The notes: a model not told the origin generated them from the sequence alone. A DNA stretch of 64,000 bases from Dicyema japonicum (GCA_011109175.1 RDEW01000009.1:1291652-1355651); one strand, 5' to 3'. Numbered from the stretch's first letter, positions 11,240 to 23,130 are shown. Translations and numbers: made by a program.

Positions 11240-12240
11240 GACTTTCCTATTCTCAATATGTTTTTTCTAGTAAGGAATCCTACGATGTGTTTTCTTTGAA
11301 TTTAAGACCCGTAAGATTCCTGCTTTCCTCAAGCAATTGCTAACCTTATCATTGTAAAATTTAAATGGATGCGTTCGTAAGTGATTGATATCGATCCTCT
11401 TCTAAGAGTATCTCGCGATAAATATAACCGCTCTTTAGTAGCAGCTCTGCACCGAATCTGGCCATTGACGTGTATTTGCTGTATAATTTTGATTCAAATT
11501 CACCAGGTTCGATGTTGATAAGACCAATATAATACTTGAACAATAAATCGCATGTTCTTTGACTCTCCTGAAGAAATTAACACTGTTAGTTTTGTGTTTG
11601 CTAAACTTTTGATTCTCAGTCATTGTTGATAGACCTCATCATATTCATTTTCATAATACCGCTAAATCTATCTTCTAAAACACCCAAGTAACAATATTAT
11701 TCTATTAGGTCGAGTATCGCTGCTTTCCCATCCAAAAATTCGATATTTGTGAGCGATTTGTGGAAATTGCGCTGCGAAAAATTTTAGACTTCATTAGCTA
11801 TCCAACCGTCGAGGAATCTCATAGGATATCAACTTGATGTCATCCATAAAGAGCAGATGGTTAGTCGCATATTTAGGGGATTATCCCTCACTATTCATAC
11901 TCACTTTAGGAAATTTTCCATTCAATGCTCGACTCAGCGAGTCCAACATTAGGACGAATATCTGTGGGGATAAAGAACCCCCTTGTGATATCCCTCTTGC
12001 TAATTTCTTTTCACTCATTCTTCCCAAGTTTAAAAAAAATTAACTATCCATTCAGGTAGTCCAAAGATTTCTAAGAACTCGTAGTCATGATCCACAGAAT
12101 AAACCGCCTTCTTTACACCAACCCAGGCTGAACATGAGTTACTGTCTTGCATATTGATACACTGGTTGACCAACACCTGTTCTTTAGCACCCTGGCTCAC
12201 CCCAAGTGTTCCCAATTTGTTATATTAGATCAAATGCTTC
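11240..12240 (-). mobile_element. LINE family B (R2-like) reverse transcriptase fragment
   Basis: On the minus strand, about 12190-12030 encodes GAKEQVLVNQCI and then VGVKKAVYSVDHDY, corresponding to the pre-motif-A and motif-A region with the catalytic Asp replaced. About 12000-11930 encodes ARGISQGGSLSPQIFVLMLD (QG motif), and about 11855-11830 HLLFMDDIKL, an MDD variant of the YADD box. This pattern is typical of R2-type LINEs. The C-terminal part, including ESRNLTGLKF near 11330-11300, matches the family B copy at 21441-22010. Many stops and frameshifts. Confidence 0.75.
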
Positions 12241-12799
12241 AAAATAATCACCAAAAAATTTAGTTAACTTGAGGAAGTGTTTGCTGATGATCATTCCTCA
12301 TTACATTTCATCAATATTGTGTTTGTGTAACTAAATAGGTTAGTGGATGTTGGGTTACCTCCTTTCCTTTTCCCTGTCTTAAATAATTAGAGTAGTTTCA
12401 TTACACTATTTGGTACCCTAATAATTGAATGGACCCACCAATAGGAGTGCTCTGCAGAATCTGGAAACAAATTCTGTGTAAGTGCACGTACGGCGTTTCC
12501 TGAAATTCTGATCTGAGGCTGGTAAAGAAAACATTGAATGGCTACGAGGACCTTGAGGAGTCTATTGTCAAACAGAGAAGAGTGGAAGAGATTGGAAACG
12601 GGGATCATCAGAGCGCGGCACATATAGAATTACATTTTATATGATCCCAATAATAAATTTCTATAAATCAGGTGTTAGTAAATTAAATAAATTTCACTTC
12701 AGATTTTATTTCACATTTACGCTTAAAAATTAAGATTATAACTACCCCGCAAATTAAAACCTTTCATAATGAGCATCATTCGCAGAAATAGTAACGGAA
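12241..12799. other. No recognised feature
   Basis: AT-rich; one open frame at 12387-12623 on the minus strand has no recognisable motif and may be LINE debris. Confidence 0.4.
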
Positions 12800-12960
12800 A
12801 TACTACGGATCATCTACCACGACTCACATGCAACAAAAGAAAAAAAAGGGAACCAATTAATGTTCTTTTTTCTTTGAGAACATTAATTGGTTCCCTTTTT
12901 ACGATTAGTTATAGTAACTGCTCTTTACTCTAATAAGTTTGTGTCCTGCCTGTGCGGAGC
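12800..12960 (-). repeat. Element E copy containing a perfect hairpin
   Basis: The left flank shares GACTCACATGCAACAAAAG (inverted) with the GTTGCGTGTGAGTCCT region at 14207-14225. The right flank AAGTTTGTGTCCTGCCTGTG is inverted at 62650-62675. Between them, about 12843-12865 and 12878-12900 form a perfect 23-bp inverted repeat around GGGAACCAATTAATGTTC with a loop of about 12 nt. The other two copies lack the second arm. Confidence 0.7.
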
Positions 12961-13559
12961 AGTGAAAAGTGCTGTGTTGATAAGGCATTTCCATGTAAAT
13001 CGTAAGAGGGAATGAGTTCTAAATCACTTACTAATTAATTTGACAATTTATCTTTGAACTTATACGCACATTTCAGAATAAAATTAAAATAAACTCAATT
13101 AATGGTATACATTAATATGGTTTTTACGTGGAAGTTTGAGGAATATTTGTCCCCAAAGATGCCAACAGAAATGACTACTTTTCAAATATGGGTGTTGGGT
13201 GACTCTTTCTTCCATTTTGGGTGATGTCTGTTTTTGTTGAATAATAAACTAGCCTTCTCTTGTTGATTAGCAATTGCTTGATCAATCAATTCTCCGTACT
13301 CAAGACATATCTAATATTTATAGATTTATTACTTGGTGGTATATATTCTTTGGGATAGTAGTCTCCGTACCCTCAAAATTGTAAAAGGTCTTATTGGGAT
13401 CGTAATGGTAGTTCTAAAGTAACTCAATACCACTAACTATTTTAATATCAACGATGAAACGCTTTTTTCGGTTTTTATAAGTCATTATCTTTTTTATGTC
13501 TGATCAACTTCCTTAGTTAATTAATACCAACATGACTTTTCAAGCATGAAATGCTACAT
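12961..13559. other. No recognised feature
   Basis: AT-rich sequence without motif or repeat match that I could identify. Confidence 0.45.
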
Positions 13560-14070
13560 GCATCGACTTCCCTTGCTTATTGTCGGGAGCGCGGTAGACA
13601 CACTGTATGTCGCGGAAAAAACAATAAGGGCAAAAGAGAAAAATACGAAGCATTACACGACCGATTCACGTTCTATCCTATAATTGTTAAAACAACTAAA
13701 TGAATAAGTGGAAAATCGCTTCGTTTCCTAAAGAAATTTGGATGCCTAGTCTCATTTTTCTAAAAGACGTCGATTATGATTAGGAATCAGGAAAAATGAT
13801 TATTCTGATTTCAAATCTACGAAATAACACAATTTAATACGCTTTAGATCAGTCAGATCTCTCATCAGGTACATTGCTTTGATGGCACTGCAAACCTGGA
13901 AATGTCGCCATACTTTAGTACTTTCCAATAATCTCCCGTTTAATGGAACAGAATCTTCTGCGACACAATGCAGGTACTGGTGCATTGCAAACTGCTGTTA
14001 GACCGGTTCACATTTTGGGCCATCGTAGTTGAAATAACTGGAATAATAAGCGGGAAATCGCTTCGTTTCC
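13560..14070. repeat. Repeat family F with AATCGCTTCGTTTCC boundaries
   Basis: AATCGCTTCGTTTCCT occurs at about 13717 and 14053, both preceded by AATAAG. Its reverse complement occurs at about 46208, and an inverted TACCGCGCTCC segment is shared between about 13570-13600 and 46235-46255. The shared ends suggest a small mobile element, but neither termini nor a target duplication could be fixed. Confidence 0.45.
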
Positions 14071-14129
14071 TCGGGTGGCTCCTCTAGTTGATCTCCGTTA
14101 CAATCGTGAGGGGCAACGCAACGGCGATT

Positions 14130-14400
14130 TTTATTAAAATGAAGAACAATTATGATAACTAATCATAGACAGAGAGAACCAAGGAATGCTATTCACTTTT
14201 TTCTTTTTGTTGCGTGTGAGTCCTTTATAGACGATCCGGTTCCGCAGTGAAGTATTGACGGTGTCACTCGTCAATCTAAAGCATCATAAATGCGTGGAAC
14301 CTTCAGTCGGAATTTACAGCAGCGAGATTCGAACCAGGAGCCATCAGCCCCTTTTGCCCGGCACTTGAGATATTGATGGGTTATCTGTCGTGTATTTTAT
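14130..14400 (+). repeat. Element E copy with pol III B-box-like sequence
   Basis: Contains GTTGCGTGTGAGTCCT, GATCCGGTTCCGCAGTGAA and GACGGTGTCACTCGTCAA, shared with 62735-62840 and in part with 12800-12960 and 10375-10460. At about 14333-14343 the minus strand reads GGTTCGAATC, a perfect B box, suggesting a tRNA-derived SINE. I could not identify a convincing A box. Confidence 0.55.
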
Positions 14401-14500
14401 TATAATAAATTGAATTTTATAATTTAAAAAAATATTTTTTATTTACTTGAAAACCACGATAATTAAAAATATAAAAATTAATTTCCATAGAGAATTAACA

Positions 14501-16169
14501 ATGGTAGCACGAAATTATTATTCGTTGCTGGGGACTGTTTCTCAGCAAGATGTCGTATTTTGTATCAACTCTTCGTTATCAATGAGTCCACACTTGGATA
14601 CAATCAAGGAATATCTCGCTGATTTTCTCCACGACTCAATGTTTGAAAAGCCAAGGAAACGACTTTCCCTAGCAAAATTCAACTGTCAGTGCAAACTATT
14701 TTCTGACTGCCTCCTAAAATGTAACGAGGAGACAATATCAGACATGCACGTGTGGCTTCGAAACCTAAAGTCACAGTACAAGGCTGATTTAACACATGCG
14801 TTAATCGTTTCTAATCAAGTCAGGGACTGCAGGAACCTTTTCATAATAACGAATAACATTTACCCAAATAATGTGCAAGAACTGTCTCACTACGCCTATT
14901 TGATGAAAAGGAAGGACATAAAGATCCACGTCATTTACATAACAAATCATGATTACGATGATTCAGTGCGCCACGTGCTAGACGAACTTGCAGGAATTAC
15001 TGAAGGGTCAATCAGGACAGTTGATGGGTCACAAACGACGAGTCATAATAGGATTATTTTCCTGGACTACAGAGATTACTCGAGAAAGTCCACAGAAAGA
15101 AAAATTATCGACAGTCATGGTGAATATTATGAGAACAGAGTCAGTGGACGAAATTTAAACAGAAATATCGGAGAGGCACAATTACCGTGGGAAATTCAGT
15201 ACCCATCGTGGAATGCAATGACGTATATGCTCAACACAGTTGTGATTGCTCGCAGAATCGCTAACGGATTGTTTTACAGAGGAATAGTGAAGGAAATTGT
15301 AATAATAAGGATTCAATTTTTAGGCGGACCGGTGGAATTTTATTATAAGCTTTACGGGTCCTGTTTACAGATCAATCGAGTACGAGAAGGTCCCTGTAAA
15401 AGATGTACTATCATACTATGATACTCTACGACTCCCTGTGCGCACTGGAGGGACAGTTCTGGCTCTTCTGAAAACGGAATCTGGGTCTTATGCCCCAGCG
15501 GTGGTAACAGAAGGCAATTTGATTCGACCTAAAGATCGTAGGCAAGTTATTTGAAGTTAATTCAATCTAGATCCCTTCACTGAAGAGCCAGTAAGGGTCA
15601 CTTTTTGGAATGGCATGAGCAAAATAATCGCTTCTGATAAAGTCTTTTGCATCCGACCAGAAATGTACGATCAAATTTGCCACCAAATGGAGCTCCCAAA
15701 ATATGTAACCTTTTTGTAGTCACGTGATAAGGTGAGACGTTTCGAAAAGGATTACTTCGATTACAACAATTCAAGAAAATACTACAGGAGACGGAGTCCT
15801 CGGGACAGTTTATTGGCGCCACGGGAAAGATATGTAGACCACGTGATAGTTAATGAGTGCTTATATGAGGATGAAGAAACATCTAGTTCATCTAGTGAGT
15901 CTGTTTACAACGAGAAGAGAGAGGATTTTCCTAAAAAGGAAGTTAAAGCTAAGAAATCTGTGAAAAGAGAAAAGAAATGTCTGAAATTGTAATTCTTGTT
16001 ATTCAACAGGCCTAAAACCGAAGAAAGACCTCCGTGGAAAAAATATATAAAATCGGAGGGGATACCCCAGTTGCCTCCAAATTACGAAAAAAGTCAGTAT
16101 AAGGATGGAACGTGTTCAGCGCCATTCGAATTTAAGACACATGACTGTATAATAACCATGTTTACTTGA
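14501..16169 (+). CDS. VWA3-like von Willebrand A domain protein
   Basis: Removing introns at 15299-15323 (25 nt), about 15538-15570 (33 nt), 15705-15731 (27 nt; 15 nt also stays in frame) and 15989-16009 (21 nt) gives about 520 residues in one frame. Residues 1-170 form a VWA fold: QDVVFCINSSLSM at the MIDAS position, TLHALIV-like helices and RNLFIITN. Next comes a region with PWEIQYPSWNA, then TGGTVLALLKTESGSYAPAV and VRVTFWNGMSK, which read like the DUF4537 (Tudor-like) module of VWA3A/VWA3B. The C-terminus is acidic and Lys/Ser-rich, ending RPPWKKYIKSEG and a short tail. The usual DxSxS metal site reads NxSxS, so metal binding may be weakened. An upstream exon is possible because VWA3 proteins are longer. 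Function in the family is poorly known; it is often linked to cilia. Confidence 0.72.
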
Positions 16170-16439
16170 GTGGCATGGAAATCCTCAGCCTTTAAAGTGG
16201 TGGATCATTGCGCTAAAGCTGATAGAACTAATACAGTAAAGGAGGCCCTTAGTTATAATTAATATTCTCTTCGAATAATCTAATTTTAATAGAATAACTC
16301 ACAAATATGAATTTTGATACTAATTGTCACTTTTTCAGAAAATTTTATTAAAAATTCGCAAGCAGTGATTTTTCCGTTTTAAAGTTAGTTCCACTGATCT
16401 CTGTAAAGTAAAAGCCAAGATCATATCACCCGACCTTGT

Positions 16440-16930
16440 GGTTGACCTCCTTGTATGATCCTTATTGGCAACTATATGATCATGTCAAATATCATTCTAT
16501 ATGTATAGCTTTCGATAGAAGGTATCCGAAGTACGCCAACTTGTGGTCGGGCTTGTCCTCAGAAGGCTGGCTGCCAAGATTACCTAATCAAAGACAAGGG
16601 TCAAATCAAAATACTAATACATTGATCCTGACAAGTTTCAGAGAACCTTCATCCAAGAACAGTGATCAAGAGATCCTTGTCCTGAGGTCGAATCCAGAAC
16701 CCTACATGTACCCAATGCTTCACTTGTTCAGAACTTTGGGTTACAAATGCCCCCTGAGTCCATTACCTCAGCATGGTAGCGAGAATAAATAAGACAAAAA
16801 TTTTCATCCACCATTAAGCTAAATAGACATTCTGTTGAATAGAATTACATAACCACTCCAACCTTCCAACATATTAACCACTTGGCTAACGAGTGAATAG
16901 AAAATATTTTTGAAGAAACCCAAAAAAATG
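16440..16930 (+). repeat. Dispersed repeat, probable LINE 3' end (copy 1)
   Basis: About 430 bases match 59880-60300 closely, including GAGGCTGGCTGCCAAGA-like, TTACAAATGCCCCCTGAGTC and AGCATGGTAGCGAGAATAAA. The 5' part encodes FDRRYPKYANLWSGLSS-like peptide in both copies, suggesting the end of a retroelement ORF followed by its 3' UTR. Copy 2 ends in (TAA)n. Confidence 0.75.
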
Positions 16931-16974
16931 AATAATTTTTTTTATAATTAAAGAAAATCAATTGTAATTAATAA

Positions 16975-17200
16975 GAATGAAGTGATGTCCGCGACGGTAG
17001 GACGTGGGACAAAATTGGAAGAGGGCGGACCTACTTCTCCACCTCTCTCGGAAGCGGAAGCATGTAATGAAGTATTGGAAGATGGATTTGGTCGGCACAA
17101 GCAGATGTTCTCCCTTTGGTTCCTTCCTAGGATTAGTTAGTTATGACTGTTTGTGCTGGGCTTACAATGGTAAGCCTGGGGTTAATAATAATAATAATCA
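16975..17200 (+). repeat. LINE 3' end with (TAA)n tail
   Basis: Bases 16980-17185 match 33838-34045 in inverted orientation, through TTACAATGGTAAGCCTGGGG and a (TAA)n run at 17184-17199. Tails of short TAA repeats are typical of jockey- or I-type LINEs. Copies are truncated to their 3' ends. Confidence 0.75.
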
Positions 17201-17363
17201 CCCTCACTGATCCCCTCGTATACCACTTGAGAAAGCAAATCACTAGACAAGACAGCTGTTTCTCCTGGTTCCTCTTCGACATTACCTCCGAGTTCAGAGC
17301 CTCTTGAGATAAGATGATAGTTACTCTTGTAACTTCATCATCATAGTTATCAACTTACAGCCC

Positions 17364-18322
17364 GGTCCCATTCAAAATGGCCTCTTTCAAATGGTCTCCA
17401 TTCAAAACGGCTTCCATTCACAAAAACGGCCTCCCAATAAAATTTCTTAGGTTTTGGATACGTTCATCAATAGACATCACGAGATATTTTAACAAGGTCC
17501 TCGACATCTTTAGGTAAAAGAGTCATTTTTTATATCTTATAAAAATTGATTTTTTCAAGGTCCTCGACATCTTTAGGTAAAAAAGTCATCTTTTTTAAAT
17601 CTTATAAAAATTGATTTTAAGGGGTCCTATGGGTAAGTGGAACAATTTACCAAGGTCCTCAACTAAATTGAAATATATATTCTTTCGGATCAAGTTAAGT
17701 AACATTTGTTTTTTAAACAAATCTCAATGTATTCTCAGATAAAGCGATATATTTAGTTTTTCTAAGAATTTTTTCTCCATTTCGTAATCTTAAGAATTTT
17801 ATCATTATGCTTTTTTCTTTTTATCAATTTCTAACAAAATTTCTTGGATCTTGTTTAGTGTCCAAATGTACTTCTAAAAACGTTGTGCCAGCCTCCAATT
17901 GAGATATGGACCTTGGTAAAATGTTCCACTTACCCATAGGACCCGTTAAAATCAATTTTTATAAGATTTAAAAAAATGACTTTTTTACCTAAAGATGTCG
18001 AGGACCTAAGCAAAATCAATTTTTATAAGATTTAAAAAATGACTTTTTTACCTAAAGATGTCGAGGACCTTGGTAAAATCAATTTTTATAAGATTTAAAA
18101 AAGATGATTTTTACCTAAAGATGTCGAGGACCTTAGCAAAATCAATTTTTATAAGATTTAAAAAAGATGATTTTTACCTAAAGATGTCGAGGACCTTGGT
18201 AAAATCAATTTTTATAAGATTTAAAAAAGCTAAAATCTCGTGATGTTTATTGATGAACTTATCCAAAACCTGAAAAAATTAATTGGAGGCCATTTTGAAA
18301 GAGGCCATTTTGAATGGACACG
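17364..18322. mobile_element. Foldback element, 959 bp, with 8-bp target duplication
   Basis: The element is flanked by TACAGCCC at 17356-17363 and 18323-18330, an 8-bp target duplication. Its ends carry inverted GGTCCCATTCAAAATGG / CCATTTTGAATGGACACG. Inside are copies of a ~60-bp unit built around CCTCGACATCTTTAGGTAAA. Copies in the left arm (about 17493-17640) are in one orientation and copies in the right arm (about 17940-18230) in the other, so the whole can fold into a long hairpin. No transposase is encoded. An 8-bp duplication suggests hAT- or Mutator-type mobilisation in trans. Confidence 0.85.
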
Positions 18323-18339
18323 TACAGCCCATGTCTATG

Positions 18340-18710
18340 CTCGATTATCATTCTCTAAAGTTTTTTTAATCGTCATTGATTGGATGTACGCCTTCGTAGA
18401 GACATACACGTTGAGTCTTTCCATATAGGACTTGTAGTACTTTGTTGCTACTCCATCCCATGTCAAAACAATCGGAATTATTGTCACCTTGGCCTTGTGA
18501 AATTGTGCTAGTTCTCCTGGCAGAAGTCGTATTTGTGTTTTCCCGCTTCAACATGTTTTAACAAATCTTGGGAAGTGATCCCTTCTTCTATTAGTATTAT
18601 TTCGTTCTTGGATTTATCATGTACAAAAATATCAGGTTTGTTATTTTTAACTTGTATATCGTTTTTGGTTGAGCTGGTGACGTGGCTCTAATAAAGTATT
18701 AACATGTCTG
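18340..18710 (-). mobile_element. LINE family B restriction-like endonuclease tail
   Basis: The minus strand reads FVHDKSKNEIILIEEGITSQ (about 18640-18580) followed by LLKHVEAGKHKYDF, then segments with TWDG and YGKTQRVCLYEG-like sequence. The D...EEG arrangement resembles the PD-(D/E)XK core of R2-type LINEs. It is interrupted by stops. Confidence 0.6.
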
Positions 18711-21440
18711 AAAAGTACGAACCTTATCTTTTGGAGTAATTCTCGCTGCTCTCATTCAACGCCGAGGCCTAATCTTTTCTTGGAAAAGGACCTCCCTCTG
18801 TCAAGACCTACGTAATTACGATGTCGCAATCGGTTGCCTACAGGAAACCAAAATCCAAGATAACCACAAAGAAACATGTGGTAAATTCAAATTGATCTTT
18901 CTTCCGACTGTCAACAGGCACTATGGACTGGGTTTTGCCATCAAAATGGAATTTCTCCCATATCTACAGAGTATGGGCAGCTAATGACCCCATCGGAGTT
19001 CTACAAATGAAGTTTATGAATGCCAAAGCAAGCTCCATTACTGACATTGTCTCCATTATCAATGTATACGCACCTCACAGTGGTTGGATTAACAAAGATC
19101 CGGCTCTATTTGATGACTTCTACTCAGATTTATCAGATTTATATTTAGAATTGGCCGACTCCGCACTTTTATTTATAGCTGGTGATATGAACGCCAAGGT
19201 GGGAGGAGAACAAATACCGTCGAAACGTTCTTGGGGAGATTCAGCAGGGGAAAAGGAACCTTCCTGGAACGCTGTTAGGAAACTTCTGTCGGTCAAACGA
19301 TTTGTTCTTATGTAATACAGCATTCGCTCACGCTGCAAGACATATGACGACTTGGTGTGGGACAACCAAGAAAAAAAACAGAGAAATAATCAATATTTTA
19401 ACCAGATCGATTATATAATATGTCGATGCAAAGATAAGAGATTATTGACAATTGCGAGATCTTACGGAGGTTCGTCCATTGACACTGACCATAAGATGGT
19501 CATTGGGAAATTTCGAGTAAGCTATTACAAACACTCCAAATATACTACCCACCCAAAAAAATACGCCTACAATAAGACTATTAATTTCTCAGATCACAAA
19601 TAAAGGAGATATACAGAAAACGAATAACCAACAAATTGGAGAATATTAACACGAACCAATCATGTTTAAACCTTAACAAATGTGATGCCTTAAACAAATT
19701 AGAGCACCTGGAGGGGCTAAAGGGTAACAGGGGATACTACGAAGCCTTTAGGCTACTTAAATGTCACAATAAGAAGAGTACCCCTATATTATACGACCAA
19801 AATGGAAGACGAATAATGAACCCATCTGAGATTGCCGAGTTGGTTACTGATCACTTCAGGTCGGGGCTAAATACTACTCAGAATGTGATTTCGGCATTCA
19901 TTTGTGGATCTGGTGAACTGGGAATGAAAATTGCACCTTATGAGGTGAAATTAGCATGTGAAAGGCTGAAACCTGATAAAAGTGCGGGCCCGGATGGACT
20001 ACGTCCTGAACTATTCAACACGGCGGTGACTACTCTACGAAATCATTGCGTTGATCATGAACAAAATGTTTGAAGAACGTGTGTTGTTACCCATTGGAGA
20101 GGGTTATTTGATTCCGGTTCCCAAACCAAATAAGCCGAAAGGAAAAGTAACAAACTTGAGACCGATCATCCTAATGAATGTTATCAGGAAGATCCTGGCT
20201 ATTATCACTCTCGAACGTGTAAGAGAGAATTTGGAAGCCTATCTTTCACCATACCATAGTGGATTCCGCGAGGGGAGATCAACGGCAGACGTCTTATGGA
20301 GCCTAAAATGGAGATGTTCAACCATTCAAAGATTTAGAACATTTTTGGGATCCTTGGGATTGACATATCGAAAGCGTTTGATTCAGTTAACCGTTGTAAA
20401 CTATTGGAATCTATCACGGGTCTATTCGACGCCTCGTCAGTTTCGATGATTAGGGCACTACTGGCTGAAACACAACTAACTGTTAAAATTGGAAATACTC
20501 AAGCCATGCCATTTTCGACAAATACTGGGACTCCACAAGGAGATCCATTGTCTCCTCTCCTCTTTGTTGCATATCTTGAGTCTGCGCTACGGGATCTCAA
20601 GCCTTTTATTGTGGAGGGAACTAGCATCCTAGCTTATGCAGATGATGTGGACTTGTCTCGCAAAATGGGGAGGCCCTATTGGGATTACTCGAGACGGCAC
20701 CAAGAGTATTCGAAAAATGGTCACTAAATATCAACAAAGACAAGACAGAGCTGACAACTTTGATGAGGAAGGAATTCTATTCTGGAAGAGCATTGGCGAA
20801 AGGTTAAAAAGCTGGGATCCCTGCTTGGAGATAAAGAAGACATCATTGCACGGAAGATTAAAGCAAATACGGCCTTATACAACTTGAGAAGAAATTGGTT
20901 TCTAAGAAAGAAGGGCTTGAATCGAGAGATCAGAACTCGACTATACAATTCGTTAGTCAAACCAATACTCCTATATAATGCAAGTTCTTGGTCATTAACC
21001 CTAAATGACATTGAAAAACTAAACTCCTATCATCGGGGACAACTACGGAAGATTCATTCGTGCTGGGACCGTATGAGAACAAGAAGTCAGAACTATACTC
21101 TATTACGTCTTCTAAACCGATTTCACTAGACATCATGGAATTTCGTTGGAGCCTATTTGGACACATCCTACGGGGAAATATCGAAACTCCAGCTAATGTT
21201 GCCATGGAGGAATACTTTCAAACCGAGGAGGTGAAGTTCCGAGGACGTCCGAGAGCATCACTGGCCACGACACTGAATGAAGACCTGAAGAGAATAGGAT
21301 TATCTTTAACTACGGGAGATGACCGGGACTACTTGAGAGATTTGGCTCAGGATCGTGGAAAGTGGAGAAAATTAACTAAAAAATTAATGTTTGGTACTGC
21401 ACTGGTTTTGTCATATCCAATGGCAAGACGTTGTGCTTTA
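18711..21440 (+). mobile_element. LINE family A, near full length but frameshifted
   Basis: In order: an APE-type endonuclease with GCLQETKIQ (about 18833), YGLGFAIKMEF (about 18923), IINVYAPHSGW, FIAGDMNAKVGGE (about 19175) and SSIDTDHKMV (about 19475); a linker with KPDKSAGPDGLRPELF (about 19970); RT blocks NLRPIILMNVIRKI, SGFREGRSTADV, GIDISKAFDSV (about 20352), TPQGDPLSPLLFVAYL (about 20530) and AYADDVDL (about 20635); and a C-terminus with WSLFGHILRGN, RGRPRASL and DYLRDLAQDRGKW ending near 21400. At least four frameshifts break it, so it is inactive. It is the best template for the family in this window. Confidence 0.85.
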
Positions 21441-22010
21441 TAATAATAATATCCGTTTGTAGTGTTGCATCGACTCGTATTTCAACTTTACTGTTTGACA
21501 AAATCGATTGGACTGTATGCGTCTTTACCCTCTTGGTTCTTTTTATTCCAAATTGACGACCTTGTTGCAGGTGTATATATCTTACAACTTCGTTATGTCG
21601 CCGCATATACGCACCGCTAAGCATCCTGGTACATCGTGTAGCCAGGTGATCACACTCTTTTGTGCCATACCACAATGACTGCAATTTGCTTTCATCTCTT
21701 CAAAGAACAGATTCCGATCCTGTATCATGCAGTACATTGCTTCCGACCTTGGACTATGTTTCCCCCTAGTAAGCCATTCTTTTGATCCACCGACATTCGT
21801 ATTTTCAAAAACACTTAAATATAATTGAATGAAGCAATTTCTGATTAGTCTTCTCCAAATAATTCTTCTTTTGATATTCCTTTATAATGTCAGTGTTCAT
21901 GTTAGATAGGTCATCCACATTGTATTTGAGTGCAATGAATCTCAAGATAGTTGTCATACCCGTAAGATTCCTGCCCTTCGAAAACACATGGAAGATTTCC
22001 TCTCAAGGTC
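21441..22010 (-). mobile_element. LINE family B C-terminal fragment
   Basis: The minus strand encodes KGRNLTGMTTILRF and KYNVDDLSNMNTDIIKEY (about 21980-21880), then ECDHLATRCTRMLSG with a His/Cys cluster (about 21660-21610), RRHNEVVRYIHL and KVEIRVDATLQTD (about 21500-21460). This is the zinc-knuckle to endonuclease region of R2-like LINEs. It abuts the end of a family A element in opposite orientation. Confidence 0.7.
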
Positions 22011-23005
22011 ATCAAAAATTGAAATAAATTGAGGTTAATCTTTCTTTGTTAGCAGGTACAGGTGAGTTATCTTGTAGCACGCTGTGGAGAGGCACATACA
22101 ATTGCCGAAAATCCTATAAAGCCATGTTCAAAAAGATCATCGAGTGTATTTACGATGAACAAATTTTGTCGGTCATCCGTAAATAAAAATAACATTACAT
22201 GCTTTGCCGTTCTGCAAGAGTATCTCGATGAATCAAAATGCGCATTGGATGCAGTACTTCAGGACATCAATTAATTTCCGGATAAATTGGGTTCAAAATC
22301 CATTCAAAGTTAAAGTAATACCAGCAAATCTAACATCAATTGAATATGAACATCTTATTGATTTGACATCGGATCAACGTCAAATCAGACATAAAATGAA
22401 TCCCTTTTAATTTTTTGGAGAGCATGCATTTCAAAATATCCTGATATCTCAGAAAGGCCAGTACACTATTACTTTTCCCAGCAGCTTACTTATGCGAGTA
22501 GGGTTTTCAATATATACATCTACCAAAACTTCCCTGATATGAGGATACAGTTGTCAACAATAACTCCTAGGGTTACATAAATTATGGCATGAAAAGTTAC
22601 CTCAATGTTCACATTATAATTGTTTTTGGTTAATACGATTATGTTTTAAATGAAATTGTAATAATTGAATTGGAAAGGGTTCCGCAAAAAATAAATTAAC
22701 CCAAAAGGGTTCACGAGCGCCTTATTAATTTCCTTTATTTTTTTATTTTTTTCCAAGGTTCTCTTAAAATTTGCACCAGGCGCATTTCATCACGCTAATT
22801 TAATTAATTAATTTTATAGATATTTTATTTCTCAATTAATACAACTTGTGAATTTCAATGGTTTTTAAATATTCTTAATACTTTTTAATTCGATCTGTGA
22901 ACAGTGACGATTTATCAAACTGGGGATTTATCAGACTGTGACAGACTATTATTAGCAACATAAAATCACATGAGTTATAATTATTTATTTGCTGGACTTA
23001 AATGA
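22011..23005. other. No recognised gene
   Basis: AT-rich. A TTTGCACCAGGCGC phrase at about 22778 resembles CTTGCACCGGGCGC at about 25930, indicating shared LINE-derived sequence. No credible coding frame. Confidence 0.45.
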
Positions 23006-23009
23006 ACCT

Positions 23010-23130
23010 GTTCATCAATCGCTTCAGCACTAAGAGTTTCAGGAAAAATTGTATGTGGACGTCCACTTAATTCGTTTAAGATGACGAAATAGTCTTCCAT
23101 GATAACATTAGCTGATGTGATTTTGTACAT
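23010..23130 (-). mobile_element. LINE family A short C-terminal fragment
   Basis: The minus strand encodes ITSANVIMEDYF and ELSGRPHTIFPETL, matching DTPANVVMEEYF and FRGRPRITLPEVL of the copy at 24182-25405. Confidence 0.65.

Noticed and set aside
14320-14400. Possible tRNA on the minus strand (perfect B box GGTTCGAATC)
   Set aside because: T stem and acceptor do not pair; it fits better as part of a tRNA-derived repeat (element E).
15705-15719. A 15-nt intron in the VWA3-like gene
   Set aside because: It keeps frame, but the 27-nt alternative ending at 15731 fits the size range of the other introns better.
18058-18243. Apparent repeat protein with three copies of an MSRTL-KSIFIRFKK segment
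   Set aside because: It is the translation of the minisatellite units inside the foldback element, not a gene.
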